The notes beneath the pieces were generated by a model, which saw only the letters and a program-made list of their open reading frames with translations, was not told where the DNA came from and ran no database searches. From Agromyces lapidis (lineage in GTDB: Bacteria > Actinomycetota > Actinomycetes > Actinomycetales > Microbacteriaceae), in assembly GCF_009749405.1 (NCBI RefSeq), contig NZ_WBIQ01000009.1, forward strand, positions 186,001 to 250,000: 64,000 nucleotides of DNA. The letters run 5' to 3'. The position numbers and the translations under genes are program-made. Shown piece after piece: positions 1 through 7,961 of the stretch (positions are counted from its first letter, which is position 1; each line of letters opens with the position of its first letter).

Positions 1-269
1 TCATCGAGATCCCCCGCAACCGCGCCTTCGTGGACGACGGCGAACTCGCCCGGCTCGCACCTCGAGGCATCCGCTCGCTCGTCGTCGCGGCCCCTCGCGA
101 CCCCGTGCACCCGGTGCCGATCGCCGAACGCTGGGCCATCGGACTCGAGGCACCCCTCGTGATGCTCACCGCTCGCGACGACGGCCAGGCGCGGCAGAAC
201 GCGGTGCTCGGCCGGCAGCTCGCGCGCTGGCTCGAGGCGAGCGACGCCCGGCGGGGAACCCGGGGCTGA
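1..269 (+). CDS. 3' end of an alpha/beta-hydrolase-like protein (partial)
   Basis: The gene enters from the left edge; the frame beginning at base 3 is open to the TGA at 267-269. About 88 C-terminal residues are visible. They contain a D-P-V-H-P-V-P-I-A-E-R-W stretch and a later PLVMLTARDD stretch. An Asp/His-rich loop followed by a helix like this is common near the C-terminal catalytic Asp and His of alpha/beta hydrolases, which is the only basis for the family guess. A GTG at 30 lies in frame but is probably internal, because the frame stays open to the edge. Without the nucleophile region the family cannot be confirmed. Confidence 0.4.
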   Translation, partial: IEIPRNRAFVDDGELARLAPRGIRSLVVAAPRDPVHPVPIAERWAIGLEAPLVMLTARDDGQARQNAVLGRQLARWLEASDARRGTRG

Positions 270-287
270 CGCCGTGGCCGGCGCGAC

Positions 288-971
288 TCAGCCGGCGGTC
301 GGGGTCATCGCGCGGTCGTCGGCGGCCGGCTCCTCCACGGCTGCCCGCCGCCCGAGCATGGTGAGCCCGACGACGCCCGAACCGACCAGCAGGATGAACG
401 CGGCGATGGCGATGACGTACACGGTGACGCCGTCGTATCCGACACCGGGACTCACCTCGGGGTTGAGGAACGGGTACGGGTACCAACCGGTGACCGCCCC
501 GCGGAGCATCGTGTAGACCACCCAGACGACGGGGAACGCCGCGATCCACCAGAAGCGGCTCCACGGGATGCGGCCCCGGCCCGGCGCGAGCACCCAGTCG
601 AGCACGAGGTAGAGCGGCGCCCACACGTGCAGGATCTCGTTCGACCACGGCAGGGTGGTGGCCTGGTCGAGCGAGATGTCGCGAAGCAGCAGGTTGTAGA
701 CGACGAGCGTCGTCGCCATGTAGGTGGTCGCGCAGGCGCGCACGAGGTCGAAGAGGGGCGGGTCGCTCGCCCGGCGGAAGGCGTACGCGGCGCCGACGAG
801 CAGCACGATCGCGGCGACCCCGTTCGAGAGGATGGTGAAGAAGCTGAAGAAGTTCACGACGAAGGCCGTGGGGTCGGGAACCATCGACAGGCTCTTCGCG
901 AACTGCCCGACGATGGCCACGATGATCGCCGCGGCCGCCAGCACCCGCAGCACTCCGAAAGTCCGACGCAC
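288..971 (-). CDS. Pr6Pr family integral membrane protein
   Basis: A 227-residue protein of about six hydrophobic segments with polar loops, beginning MRRTFGVLRVLAAAA. The first two segments are separated by an N-F-F-S-F-F-T-I-L-S motif. Later come VVYNLLLRD, LPWSNEILHVWAPLY and a GWYPYPFLNPE motif near the last loops. This pattern is the bacterial Pr6Pr family (distantly FAR-17a/AIG1-like), which has no assigned reaction. It acts in the cytoplasmic membrane. It is transcribed away from the oxidoreductase at 1065, sharing a 93-bp divergent region. A second family member lies at 44994-45743, with the same NFFSYFT and WYPYFFLDE motifs, so the window holds two paralogs. Confidence 0.75.
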   Translation of the reverse strand: MRRTFGVLRVLAAAAIIVAIVGQFAKSLSMVPDPTAFVVNFFSFFTILSNGVAAIVLLVGAAYAFRRASDPPLFDLVRACATTYMATTLVVYNLLLRDISLDQATTLPWSNEILHVWAPLYLVLDWVLAPGRGRIPWSRFWWIAAFPVVWVVYTMLRGAVTGWYPYPFLNPEVSPGVGYDGVTVYVIAIAAFILLVGSGVVGLTMLGRRAAVEEPAADDRAMTPTAG

Positions 972-1064
972 GATCCACCCTCCCGGTCGCCCTGCGACGA
1001 CACTCCTCGCAGCATAGCCACGGCGGGCAGAATGGAGCGAGACCTACGACGGAAGGCACGGGGA

Positions 1065-2054
1065 ATGCAGGCGGAGACGGCGCAGGAGACGATGCAGGCG
1101 TTGGTGATCGACCGCACCGGCGAAGCCGAGGAGCTGCACCTCGCCGAGGTGCAGCGCCCGCTGCGCATCAGCGACGAGGTGCTCGTACGCGTCGTGGCCG
1201 CGAGCGTGAACCCGATCGACGTGAAGACCCGGGCCGGCCGAGGCACCTCGGCGGCGATCGGCCGCTACCCCGCGGTGCTGGGGCACGACTTCGCGGGCGT
1301 CGTCGAGCAGGTGCCGTACGCCGCGCACCCCCTGCGGCCTGGCGACCGGGTGTACGGCATGGTGCGGGTGCCGCGAATGCCGGGCACCCACGCCGAGTAC
1401 ACGACGGTGAGCTCGATGAGCCTCGCCCCGATGCCCGCCTCGCTCGACTTCGCCCACGCCGCGGCGGTGCCGCTCGCGGCGCTCACCGCGTGGGGCGCCG
1501 TGGTCGACACCGCGCGGGTGCACGACGGCCAGCGGGTGCTGATCCACGCCGGTGCGGGCGGGGTCGGGCATTTCGCCGTGCAGTTCGCGGCGTACTTCGG
1601 CGCGACCGTCACGACGACCGCCTCGCCGCGCAACGCCGAGTTCCTGCGCGCGCTCGGCGCGCATCGCGTCGTCGACTACACGAGCGAACGCTTCGAAGAG
1701 GTCGCGCGCGACCAGGACGTCGTGATCGACCTCATCGGCAACGTGAAGGATGCCACGGGCACGCGCTCGCTCGACGCGCTGCGCCCGGGCGGGCTCATCG
1801 TGACGGTGCCCACCGGCTCGTGGCCGACCATGCGCGACGAGGCCAAGGCCCGTGGCATCCGTGCCACCGGCTACGTCGTCTCGCCCGATGCGCGCACCCT
1901 CGCGGTGATCACGCGCCTCATCGACGACGGCGCGGTGCGGGTGCATCTCGACCGCGTACTGCCGCTGGCCGAGGGCGCCGAGGCGCACCGGCTGATCGAG
2001 GCCGGGCACGTGCGCGGCAAGCTCGTGCTGCGGGTCGCCCCCGACCCCGCCTGA
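1065..2054 (+). CDS. Zinc-free NADP-dependent quinone oxidoreductase / alcohol dehydrogenase-like
   Basis: A medium-chain dehydrogenase/reductase of 329 residues. The N-terminal GroES-like half carries SVNPIDVKTRAG and PAVLGHDFAGVV. The Rossmann half carries the nucleotide-binding AGAGGVGHFAVQFA, followed by LGAHRVVDYT. The C-terminus ends GHVRGKLVLRV, the usual quinone oxidoreductase closing motif. The zinc-ligand cysteines of classical alcohol dehydrogenases are absent, so it probably reduces quinones or enones with NADPH. The ATG at 1065 is preceded by GGAAGG; an ATG at 1092, preceded by AGGAG, is equally possible and would remove nine residues. The substrate cannot be read from the sequence. 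Confidence 0.8.
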   Translation: MQAETAQETMQALVIDRTGEAEELHLAEVQRPLRISDEVLVRVVAASVNPIDVKTRAGRGTSAAIGRYPAVLGHDFAGVVEQVPYAAHPLRPGDRVYGMVRVPRMPGTHAEYTTVSSMSLAPMPASLDFAHAAAVPLAALTAWGAVVDTARVHDGQRVLIHAGAGGVGHFAVQFAAYFGATVTTTASPRNAEFLRALGAHRVVDYTSERFEEVARDQDVVIDLIGNVKDATGTRSLDALRPGGLIVTVPTGSWPTMRDEAKARGIRATGYVVSPDARTLAVITRLIDDGAVRVHLDRVLPLAEGAEAHRLIEAGHVRGKLVLRVAPDPA

Positions 2055-2073
2055 GGGGCGAACGGGGGCGGCA

Positions 2074-2094
2074 GCGCGGCGGGATCAGCCGCGC
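2074..2094. terminator. Short hairpin between convergent genes
   Basis: GCGCGGC (2074-2080) and GCCGCGC (2088-2094) form a perfect 7-bp inverted repeat. It lies between the end of the oxidoreductase and the end of the convergent gene, overlapping that gene's stop codon. There is no T-run, as is usual for very high-GC actinobacteria, so a role as a weak bidirectional terminator is inferred from position. Confidence 0.35.
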
Positions 2095-2867
2095 GAGCGG
2101 GTCACCCATGCACCCCCGCCGATGATCGCGGTCGCGAGCCTCAGCAGTACGGCGTGCTTGTCGGTCGCGGGCGACATGAGCAGCACGATGCATGCACCGC
2201 CGCCATCGGGCCACGGCAGCGCGACTTCGAGGACGCTGGCCCGTCCGCCGGGCGAAGCGGGCTCGAGGGGCTCGGCCGTGCGCACGACGCCGAACTCGGC
2301 GCCGTCGACCAAGAACGGCGCGATCGATTCGTCGACGCGGCCGTCCTCGGCCGGGGCACGCGCGGTCGCGTGGTCGGCCCCAGGCCGCCAGTACCTGGCG
2401 AACAGCACGGGCGTCGCCGCCGCCGAGAGGTCGACGGTCGTTCCGACCTCGCGCGCACCGGCGGCCCCCGCCACGCGGCCGATCATCGCCTCGAGCCACG
2501 CGAACGAGCCGGCGCGCTCGGCGCGAGGCATCCGTCGCCGTTCGCCTCGCAACTGCCTGACCGCGTGCTTCGGGTACTCGAGCACGTCGCCCGCCGGAAT
2601 TCGCGTCCAGCCGCGCAGGGGCACCGCGAGCCGGAAGTCGACGACCTCGTCGGAGCCGGTCGCCGAGCCCGTACGAGCCGTCGGCGCACCGGCGGCCGCG
2701 CTCGCAGAGCCACCGGCGAGCCAGGCGACCTCGTCGTCATCGGACCGCGAACGGAGCGACTCGAGCACGGCATCGACGGGGGCGGCCACCGGGTGCGGGC
2801 CGGCCGGGTCGAACACCACGCGGGCGATGCGGTCGCGATACTGCTCGAGGAACGGGGCGAGCGACAC
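2085..2867 (-). CDS. Hypothetical protein next to an ESX/WXG100-like gene
   Basis: Reading from a GTG at 2867, this is a 260-residue protein beginning MSLAPFLEQYRDRIARVV. It has no signal peptide or membrane segment, and I do not recognise the family. The coding frame is open some 70 bases upstream of the GTG, with the plausible sequence PAREFDLRRG just before it. It lies directly downstream of a gene start (GTG 3067) whose reading frame breaks between about 2895 and 2930. The annotated start may therefore be an internal codon of a longer frame-shifted gene. With its upstream neighbours it may belong to a small type VII secretion-related group. Confidence 0.5.
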   Translation of the reverse strand: MSLAPFLEQYRDRIARVVFDPAGPHPVAAPVDAVLESLRSRSDDDEVAWLAGGSASAAAGAPTARTGSATGSDEVVDFRLAVPLRGWTRIPAGDVLEYPKHAVRQLRGERRRMPRAERAGSFAWLEAMIGRVAGAAGAREVGTTVDLSAAATPVLFARYWRPGADHATARAPAEDGRVDESIAPFLVDGAEFGVVRTAEPLEPASPGGRASVLEVALPWPDGGGACIVLLMSPATDKHAVLLRLATAIIGGGAWVTRSRG

Positions 2868-3067
2868 GCCCCGCCGGAGGTCGAACTCGCGGGCGGGGCC
2901 TCCGAAGCGTCGCGGTCGAGCTCCATGCTTCGCAGCGCATCGACCGCGCCGCCGATCGCACCGGCGACCTCGAGGTACTCGAGCCCTCCGTTGCGCACCC
3001 GGTCGGGGTCGCCGGGAATCGGGTCACGGCCCAGCCCGAGCGCCGACCAGCCGGCGGGACGGCTCAC
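2868..3067 (-). pseudogene. 5' fragment with a T7SS-substrate-like N-terminus, frame broken
   Basis: A GTG at 3067 overlaps the TGA of the WXG100-like gene by four bases (GTGA). About 56 convincing residues follow, including GWSALGLGRDPIPGDPDRVR and GGAVDALRSMELD. A W-S-x-L-G-L-x-x-D-P-x-P-G-D-P N-terminus is typical of actinobacterial putative T7SS-secreted proteins and polymorphic toxins. After about 2910 this frame turns into low-complexity Ser/Arg/Pro sequence typical of an off-frame reading, while the neighbouring frame becomes protein-like and runs into the 2085-2867 gene. I read this as a one-base indel (or assembly error) splitting one gene. The alternative is a toxin remnant fused by a deletion. 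Confidence 0.5.
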
Positions 3068-3354
3068 TGCGCGCCCTCGAGTGCAGCGGCGTACTCGGTG
3101 TCGAGCTGCGAGAACGCCTCGGAGATGCCCGATGCAGCCTCGGCGAGGGTGCCGATGTTCTCGACCATGGCCTCGCGGGTGTCGTCCCATTCGTCGGCGA
3201 AGTCGATGAGGGCATCGGCGAGGCCGTCGTGGCCGACGGCGTCGGCGAGCGAGCGCGAGTTGTTCGAGGCGTGCTCGAGCTCGTGCTTCACGGCGGTCAG
3301 CTGCCGTCCGGCCTCCTCGAGCCGCTCGAGATCGAGTTCGACGCCGTCTCCCAT
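3064..3354 (-). CDS. WXG100/ESX-like small helical protein
   Basis: A 96-residue, almost wholly alpha-helical acidic protein, beginning MGDGVELDLERLEEAGRQL. The size fits the ESX/WXG100 superfamily of helical-hairpin proteins secreted by type VII systems. The central turn reads D-E-W-D-D-T rather than the canonical W-x-G, so it would be a divergent member. GAGGGGG lies just upstream of the ATG at 3354. The next gene's GTG overlaps its stop codon, so the two are translationally coupled. No EccC ATPase or other core secretion gene is in the window; the secretion link is inference from fold, size and neighbours. Confidence 0.55.
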   Translation of the reverse strand: MGDGVELDLERLEEAGRQLTAVKHELEHASNNSRSLADAVGHDGLADALIDFADEWDDTREAMVENIGTLAEAASGISEAFSQLDTEYAAALEGAQ

Positions 3355-3454
3355 GGTTCCCCCTCGGTGTGCCGGTCGACCTGATACGGGACGCCGGACA
3401 GGCTGCGCCGGTTCGGCTCGACCGACGATGGGGAGCGCTCCCCATGTGCGTCGG

Positions 3455-4087
3455 TCACCCCACGGGAGCTCGGAGCGGCGACAGCGAGACCATGACGGAA
3501 CGCGTGCGCATCCCGCCGACGACCGGGCGACGCTCGGTGAACGTCGCCTCGATCTCGACCGGCCCGCGCTGCGCACGTTCGAGTTCGGCGCGTTCGGCCG
3601 AGGTGTACATGACCCGGGTGCCCTCGCGCTCGTCGGCGAGGCACTCGAGGCTCGTGCGACCCGCGACCGTGGGTCCGACCCGCACGCGCCGGCTCCGGCC
3701 GTCGACGAGGCCCGAGACCTCGAAGGTCGACGCCCGGATCGCCTCGTTCTGCGCTCGCAGGCGCTCGCGCAGCGTCTCCGCCTCCCGCCGGGCGTCCGCG
3801 AGCGAGGCCGCAGGGAAGAACGCGCCGAGGGGGCGCAATCGCCCGTCGAGGTCGGTGCGCCCGTCGCGCGGCGGGGCCGAATCGGCGTCGCCGTCGACCG
3901 CGAAGACCTCTTCGTCGGCGCGGTGCCTGATGTGGAGATACCCGTCGAGCCCTCCCCCGGCGACGGTGACCCGAGACCAACACCCGCCCGCGACATCCTC
4001 GGTGCGCTCGATCTCGGCGGCGCCCGAGCCGTCCGGGGCGTAGAGCGCAGAGCGTACGACGAAGTCGAGGTCGCGAACGCGGGTCAT
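3455..4087 (-). CDS. Hypothetical protein upstream of the WXG100-like gene
   Basis: A 210-residue soluble protein beginning MTRVRDLDFVVRSALYAPDG. A charged helical middle (about residues 97-120, ADARREAETLRERLRAQNEA) is followed by a beta-rich C-terminal half. I do not recognise a domain. It is the first gene of a same-strand group with the ESX-like gene and its frame-broken neighbour, separated by a 100-bp gap, so it may be an accessory protein of that group. There is no signal peptide. Confidence 0.5.
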   Translation of the reverse strand: MTRVRDLDFVVRSALYAPDGSGAAEIERTEDVAGGCWSRVTVAGGGLDGYLHIRHRADEEVFAVDGDADSAPPRDGRTDLDGRLRPLGAFFPAASLADARREAETLRERLRAQNEAIRASTFEVSGLVDGRSRRVRVGPTVAGRTSLECLADEREGTRVMYTSAERAELERAQRGPVEIEATFTERRPVVGGMRTRSVMVSLSPLRAPVG

Positions 4088-4154
4088 GCGTTCACCCTAC
4101 GCGCGAGGCGCGGCTCGCGCCCGGGCCCGCCTGAGACGCAGCCTGCACCTCGGG

Positions 4155-5111
4155 TCACCGCCCCGCCGCGAGCAATGACGCGCCGAGCTCGCTGCGCAGG
4201 TAGAGCACGCTGTGCCCGTACCGGGTCGAGACGACGAGGCCCGCGTCGCGAAGCACTCTCAGGTGCTGGTTGACGGCCGAGGCGGTCACGCCGAAGCGCA
4301 CGCCGAGCTCGGTCGACGACGCGGGGTCGCCGAGCGCCGAGAGCAGCCGGGCCCGGGTCTCGCCGAGCACCGCGGCCACGGCGGCCGGGTTCGCGACGTG
4401 CTCGGCCTCCCAGAGGGCGCCCTGGCCGCGGGCCGGGTACATGATCATGGGCGGGCCGTCGCCGACCGGCGCAGAGCCGCGACGGGTGAACATGGTCGGC
4501 ACGAGCGTGAGGCCGAGGCCGTCGATCGGCTGCACCCGGTCGTTCGGGTCTCTGAGGCGCACCCTGACGACGCCGCCCTCGTAGTCGACCGTGCCCGAGA
4601 TGCCGTTGAGCATCGCGGCGAGGCCCTGCTGCGCGATCTGCCGCCCCCGGTAGACCACGTCGGCCTCGAGCACGGCGCGCATGCGCGGCCAGTAGGGCTC
4701 GAAGGTCGCGGCCCAGAGCTCGTCGAGTGCATCGGCGAGCCGGCGGATCGCGGCGCGCGGCGACCCGGCGAAGACCTCGGGAATGCGACCGTGCACGGCC
4801 ACGAGGTCGCGCTCGAACTCGGCGGGCGAGATCGAGCGCAGCGCCGCCATCTCGTCGTCGAGGCGGGTGAGCGGGCTCGTCGGCCTGGGGTTCAGGAAGT
4901 CGGGGGTCCAGAGCCGGTCGTCGATGAGGCCGGTGAGCGCGTCGAGGTCGAGCTCGGCGCGCGCGGCCTCGGTGCGCCGGAGCCAGGGCAGCTGCAGGGG
5001 GAAGCGCGACGGGTCGCGGATGGCGCGGAGCGAGAGCCCCAGCTCGCACAACGGCGAGATGCCGAAACGCACCGCCGCGACATCCGCCTCATTCAGCACG
5101 TAGCTCAACAT
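4155..5111 (-). CDS. ArsR/DUF5937-type winged-helix transcriptional regulator
   Basis: A 318-residue regulator. The N-terminal two thirds form a helical domain of the DUF5937 kind, starting MLSYVLNEADVAAVRFGISP. The C-terminal 80 residues form an ArsR-like winged helix, including ARLLSALGDPASSTELGVRFGVT and LRVLRDAGLVVSTRYGHSVLY. Proteins with this architecture usually repress an adjacent exporter. It is divergent from the MFS transporter at 5168, with only 56 bp between the starts. GTAGC (5100-5104) and GCTAC (5122-5126) form an inverted repeat over its start codon that could be its operator. The ligand is unknown. Confidence 0.75.
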   Translation of the reverse strand: MLSYVLNEADVAAVRFGISPLCELGLSLRAIRDPSRFPLQLPWLRRTEAARAELDLDALTGLIDDRLWTPDFLNPRPTSPLTRLDDEMAALRSISPAEFERDLVAVHGRIPEVFAGSPRAAIRRLADALDELWAATFEPYWPRMRAVLEADVVYRGRQIAQQGLAAMLNGISGTVDYEGGVVRVRLRDPNDRVQPIDGLGLTLVPTMFTRRGSAPVGDGPPMIMYPARGQGALWEAEHVANPAAVAAVLGETRARLLSALGDPASSTELGVRFGVTASAVNQHLRVLRDAGLVVSTRYGHSVLYLRSELGASLLAAGR

Positions 5112-5167
5112 GAAGCAGAACGCTACATCAATTTCGAAGGCGTCGCCGCCTCTGACAGAACTGTCTC

Positions 5168-6550
5168 GTGAGCCCTACCTCCCCGCCCGGCACCGCACCA
5201 GCCTCCCCCGACACCGGCGCGACCCCCGCGGTCGACGCGAGCCCCGCCGACTCCGGCCCGCGGCCGAACTTCTTCGCCCGCCTCGCGGCCTCGGTCGCCG
5301 ACCCGGTGCTCCGCATCCTCGTCGGCGCCACGCTCATCTCGCGACTCGGCCGCGGCATCTTCCTCACCGTCACCGTGCTCTACTTCACGCTCATCGTCGG
5401 CCTCACCCCCGGCGAGGTCGCGATCGTGCTCGCTGCGGCGAGCGGGGCGGGCGTGATCGCGTCCTTCGCGGGCGGCTGGCTCACCGACCGGTTCAGTGCG
5501 AAGCGGCTCATCATCCTGTTCACCGCGATCGAGGGCGTCGCGCTCATCGCCTACGTCTTCGCCGGCGACTTCGTCACGGCACTCGTGATCGCCGTCGTCT
5601 GCGGGCTCTTCGAGCAGGGTGCGAACTCGACCCGATCGGCGATCATCGCCCGGGCCTTCACGGGCGAGTCGCGGGTGCACGCCCGGGCGGTCCTCCGCAC
5701 CGTGACGAACGTGTCGATCGCCGTCGGCTCGGGGCTCGGCGCGATCGCCCTCGCCCTCGGCACCGCCGAGGCCTACCGGGGGCTCATCATCGGCGCCGGA
5801 GTGCTCTACCTGCTCGGCCTGTTCCAGCTCGTGCGCCTTCCCGCCCGCGTCGACGCCCCGGCCCGCGCCGCCGTCGCCGAGGTCGTCACCGCGACCGGCT
5901 CGGTGGATGCCGCGGCCACGGCCGAGGCGATCGCGAGCGAGCGGCGCGACTGGCGCTCGCATTCGCCCTGGCGCGACCCCCGCTACCTCTGGCTCACCGC
6001 GCTCAGCGCGATCTTCGGCATGCAGTTCGGTGTCGGCGAGCTCGGCGTGCCGCTCTGGATCACCCGCGAGACCGACGCGCCCGAAGTGCTCATCGCCGCA
6101 CTGCTGATCCTCAACACGGTCATCGTGGTGGTCTTCCAGGTGCCGATGTCGCGCGGCACCCACGACCTGCGGGTCGCCGGCCGCGTCTCGGCGATCGCCG
6201 CCTGGCTGATGGCCGGCGCGTGCCTGGTCTACGCCGCCGCGGCGGGACTGCCGACCGGATTCGCGATCGCGGTGCTGGTGATCGCGGCGACCGCCCACGC
6301 GTTCGCCGAGGTGCTCTCGCAGGCCGGCGGCTGGGGCCTCAGCTTCGAGCTGGCCGACCCCGTGCGGGCGGGCACCTACCAGGGCGTCTTCGGCATGGGG
6401 TACTCGGTCGGCGCCCTCGCCGCGCCGCTCGTCGTCAACGCCACCGCGATCACGCACGGCCTCGTGGGGTGGGCCTCGCTCGCGGCGATCTTCCTCGCCT
6501 CGGGACTCGGCACGTGGTGGATCGCGCGGCGGGCCGCCGCCGTGGCATGA
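5168..6550 (+). CDS. MFS transporter
   Basis: A 460-residue major facilitator protein with about 12 membrane segments. After a 40-residue Pro/Ser-rich cytosolic N-terminus comes a RILVGATLISRLGRGIFLTV segment. The motif-A-like GGWLTDRFSAKRL lies between segments 2 and 3. There is no substrate-diagnostic motif; drug or metabolite efflux is the usual role when an ArsR-like regulator sits divergently upstream, as here. Translation starts at GTG 5168; no clear Shine-Dalgarno sequence is present. The stop codon is followed seven bases later by the start of the HerA-like gene. Confidence 0.8.
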   Translation: MSPTSPPGTAPASPDTGATPAVDASPADSGPRPNFFARLAASVADPVLRILVGATLISRLGRGIFLTVTVLYFTLIVGLTPGEVAIVLAAASGAGVIASFAGGWLTDRFSAKRLIILFTAIEGVALIAYVFAGDFVTALVIAVVCGLFEQGANSTRSAIIARAFTGESRVHARAVLRTVTNVSIAVGSGLGAIALALGTAEAYRGLIIGAGVLYLLGLFQLVRLPARVDAPARAAVAEVVTATGSVDAAATAEAIASERRDWRSHSPWRDPRYLWLTALSAIFGMQFGVGELGVPLWITRETDAPEVLIAALLILNTVIVVVFQVPMSRGTHDLRVAGRVSAIAAWLMAGACLVYAAAAGLPTGFAIAVLVIAATAHAFAEVLSQAGGWGLSFELADPVRAGTYQGVFGMGYSVGALAAPLVVNATAITHGLVGWASLAAIFLASGLGTWWIARRAAAVA

Positions 6551-6557
6551 TCGGCGC

Positions 6558-7949
6558 ATGGCCGAGCACCGTGCGCAGCTGACCGCCCACTCCGAGGACG
6601 GCCGATCGTTCACGATCCCGGATGCCTCGGGCACGCCCTTCATCGCGGGCACGCTGCTGCTCGTGACGACGGCCAGGGGCCGCATGCTCGCCCTCGTCGA
6701 GGCGCGTGAGCTGACCGCCGCCGACGACGACGCCGAGGCGCTGCACGGGCGCCTCCTCGGCGAGATCGACGGCGACCGCTTCGACCAGCGCGGCGGCGCG
6801 CCGTTCACGGGCGGCACCGTCGAGGTCGCCGATGCCGCGACGATCGACCTCGTGCACGCAGCGATGGGGGCGACGCTCGAGATCGGCGTGAACCTCAGCC
6901 CGCCGATCCGCCCGGCGCTGCTGCTCGCGCACCGCTTCAACCGTCACACCTTCTGGTGCGGGCAGAGCGGATCGGGCAAGACCTATGCGCTCGGCGTCGT
7001 GCTCGAGCAGCTCATCGCGCACACCGCGCTGCCCGTCGTGGTCTTCGACCCGAACTCCGACTTCGTGCGGCTCGGCGAGCTGAACCCCGGTGCGAGCGGC
7101 GACACCGCCGAGCTGCTGCGCGAGCGCGACATCCGCGTGCTCCGCCCGAGCACCCCGGGCGCCGAGCCGCTGCGCGCCCGGTTCCCCTCGCTCAGCATGG
7201 CGGCGAAGGCCGCGGTGCTGCGCCTCGACCCCGTCGCCGACCGCGAGGAGTTCAACGCGGTCGTGCATCTCAGCGACACGCTCAGCGCGAGCGAGCCCGA
7301 CCAGGTGCTCCCCGCGCTCCTCGGCTCCGACGACCCCGCGCGGCGGGCGCTGGGCCTGCGCATCGAGAACATGGGGCTCCTGAAATGGGAGGTCTGGGCG
7401 GGGCGCGACCGCGAGGCGACGCTCGTCGTCGACGAACGGGCGGATGCCACGGTGCTCGACCTCGGCGGATTCTCGACGCCCGACCAGCACCTCGTCGTCG
7501 CCCTCTCGGTGCTCGACGAACTGTGGGAGCGGCGCGAGGAGCGTCGGCCGGCCCTGCTCGTCATCGACGAGGCGCACAACCTCTGCTCGCCCGAACTGAC
7601 CTCGCCGCTCGCCGTCGCGGTGCGCGAGCGCATCGTGCAGATCGCCGCGGAGGGGCGCAAGTTCGGCCTCTGGCTGCTGCTCTCGACGCAGCGGCCGTCG
7701 AAGGTGCATCCGAGCATCATCTCCCAGTGCGACAACCTCGCACTCATGAAGATGAGCTCGCCCATCGACCTCGACGGGCTCGCCACCTACTTCGGCTACG
7801 CGCCGACCGCGCTCATCGAACGATCACCGTGGTTCCGCCAGGGCGAGGCGCTGTTCGCCGGGGGCTTCACGCCGGCGCCGATGCTCCTCACGATGAATGC
7901 GAGGCTGACCCCCGAAGGCGGCGGCGACGTCGGCGTGCCGCTGCGCTGA
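6558..7949 (+). CDS. HerA-like (DUF87) ATP-binding protein
   Basis: A 463-residue P-loop protein. The first 110 residues are beta-rich, like the HAS-barrel that precedes the HerA ATPase core. Then come Walker A GQSGSGKTYALG (about residue 135), Walker B LLVIDEAHN (about 335) and the sensor region LLSTQRPSKVHPSIISQCDN. HerA/FtsK-type ATPases form hexameric DNA or protein pumps. NurA, the nuclease partner of archaeal HerA, is not nearby, so the role is unknown. It starts seven bases after the MFS stop; a CATGAT hexamer seven bases before the ATG could also allow independent leaderless transcription. It converges on the acetyltransferase with a 12-bp gap. Confidence 0.75.
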   Translation: MAEHRAQLTAHSEDGRSFTIPDASGTPFIAGTLLLVTTARGRMLALVEARELTAADDDAEALHGRLLGEIDGDRFDQRGGAPFTGGTVEVADAATIDLVHAAMGATLEIGVNLSPPIRPALLLAHRFNRHTFWCGQSGSGKTYALGVVLEQLIAHTALPVVVFDPNSDFVRLGELNPGASGDTAELLRERDIRVLRPSTPGAEPLRARFPSLSMAAKAAVLRLDPVADREEFNAVVHLSDTLSASEPDQVLPALLGSDDPARRALGLRIENMGLLKWEVWAGRDREATLVVDERADATVLDLGGFSTPDQHLVVALSVLDELWERREERRPALLVIDEAHNLCSPELTSPLAVAVRERIVQIAAEGRKFGLWLLLSTQRPSKVHPSIISQCDNLALMKMSSPIDLDGLATYFGYAPTALIERSPWFRQGEALFAGGFTPAPMLLTMNARLTPEGGGDVGVPLR

Positions 7950-7961
7950 GGCCGCGCTGCG

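Noticed and set aside
2085-4087. A complete type VII secretion locus
   Set aside because: Only an ESX-like small protein, a T7SS-like N-terminus and two unknown proteins are present. No EccC-type ATPase, EccB/D/E or mycosin is in the window.
5123-6940. 605-codon minus-strand open frame opposite the MFS gene
   Set aside because: It is Asp/Arg/Gly-rich without hydrophobic or motif structure, while the plus-strand gene is a clear 12-helix transporter.
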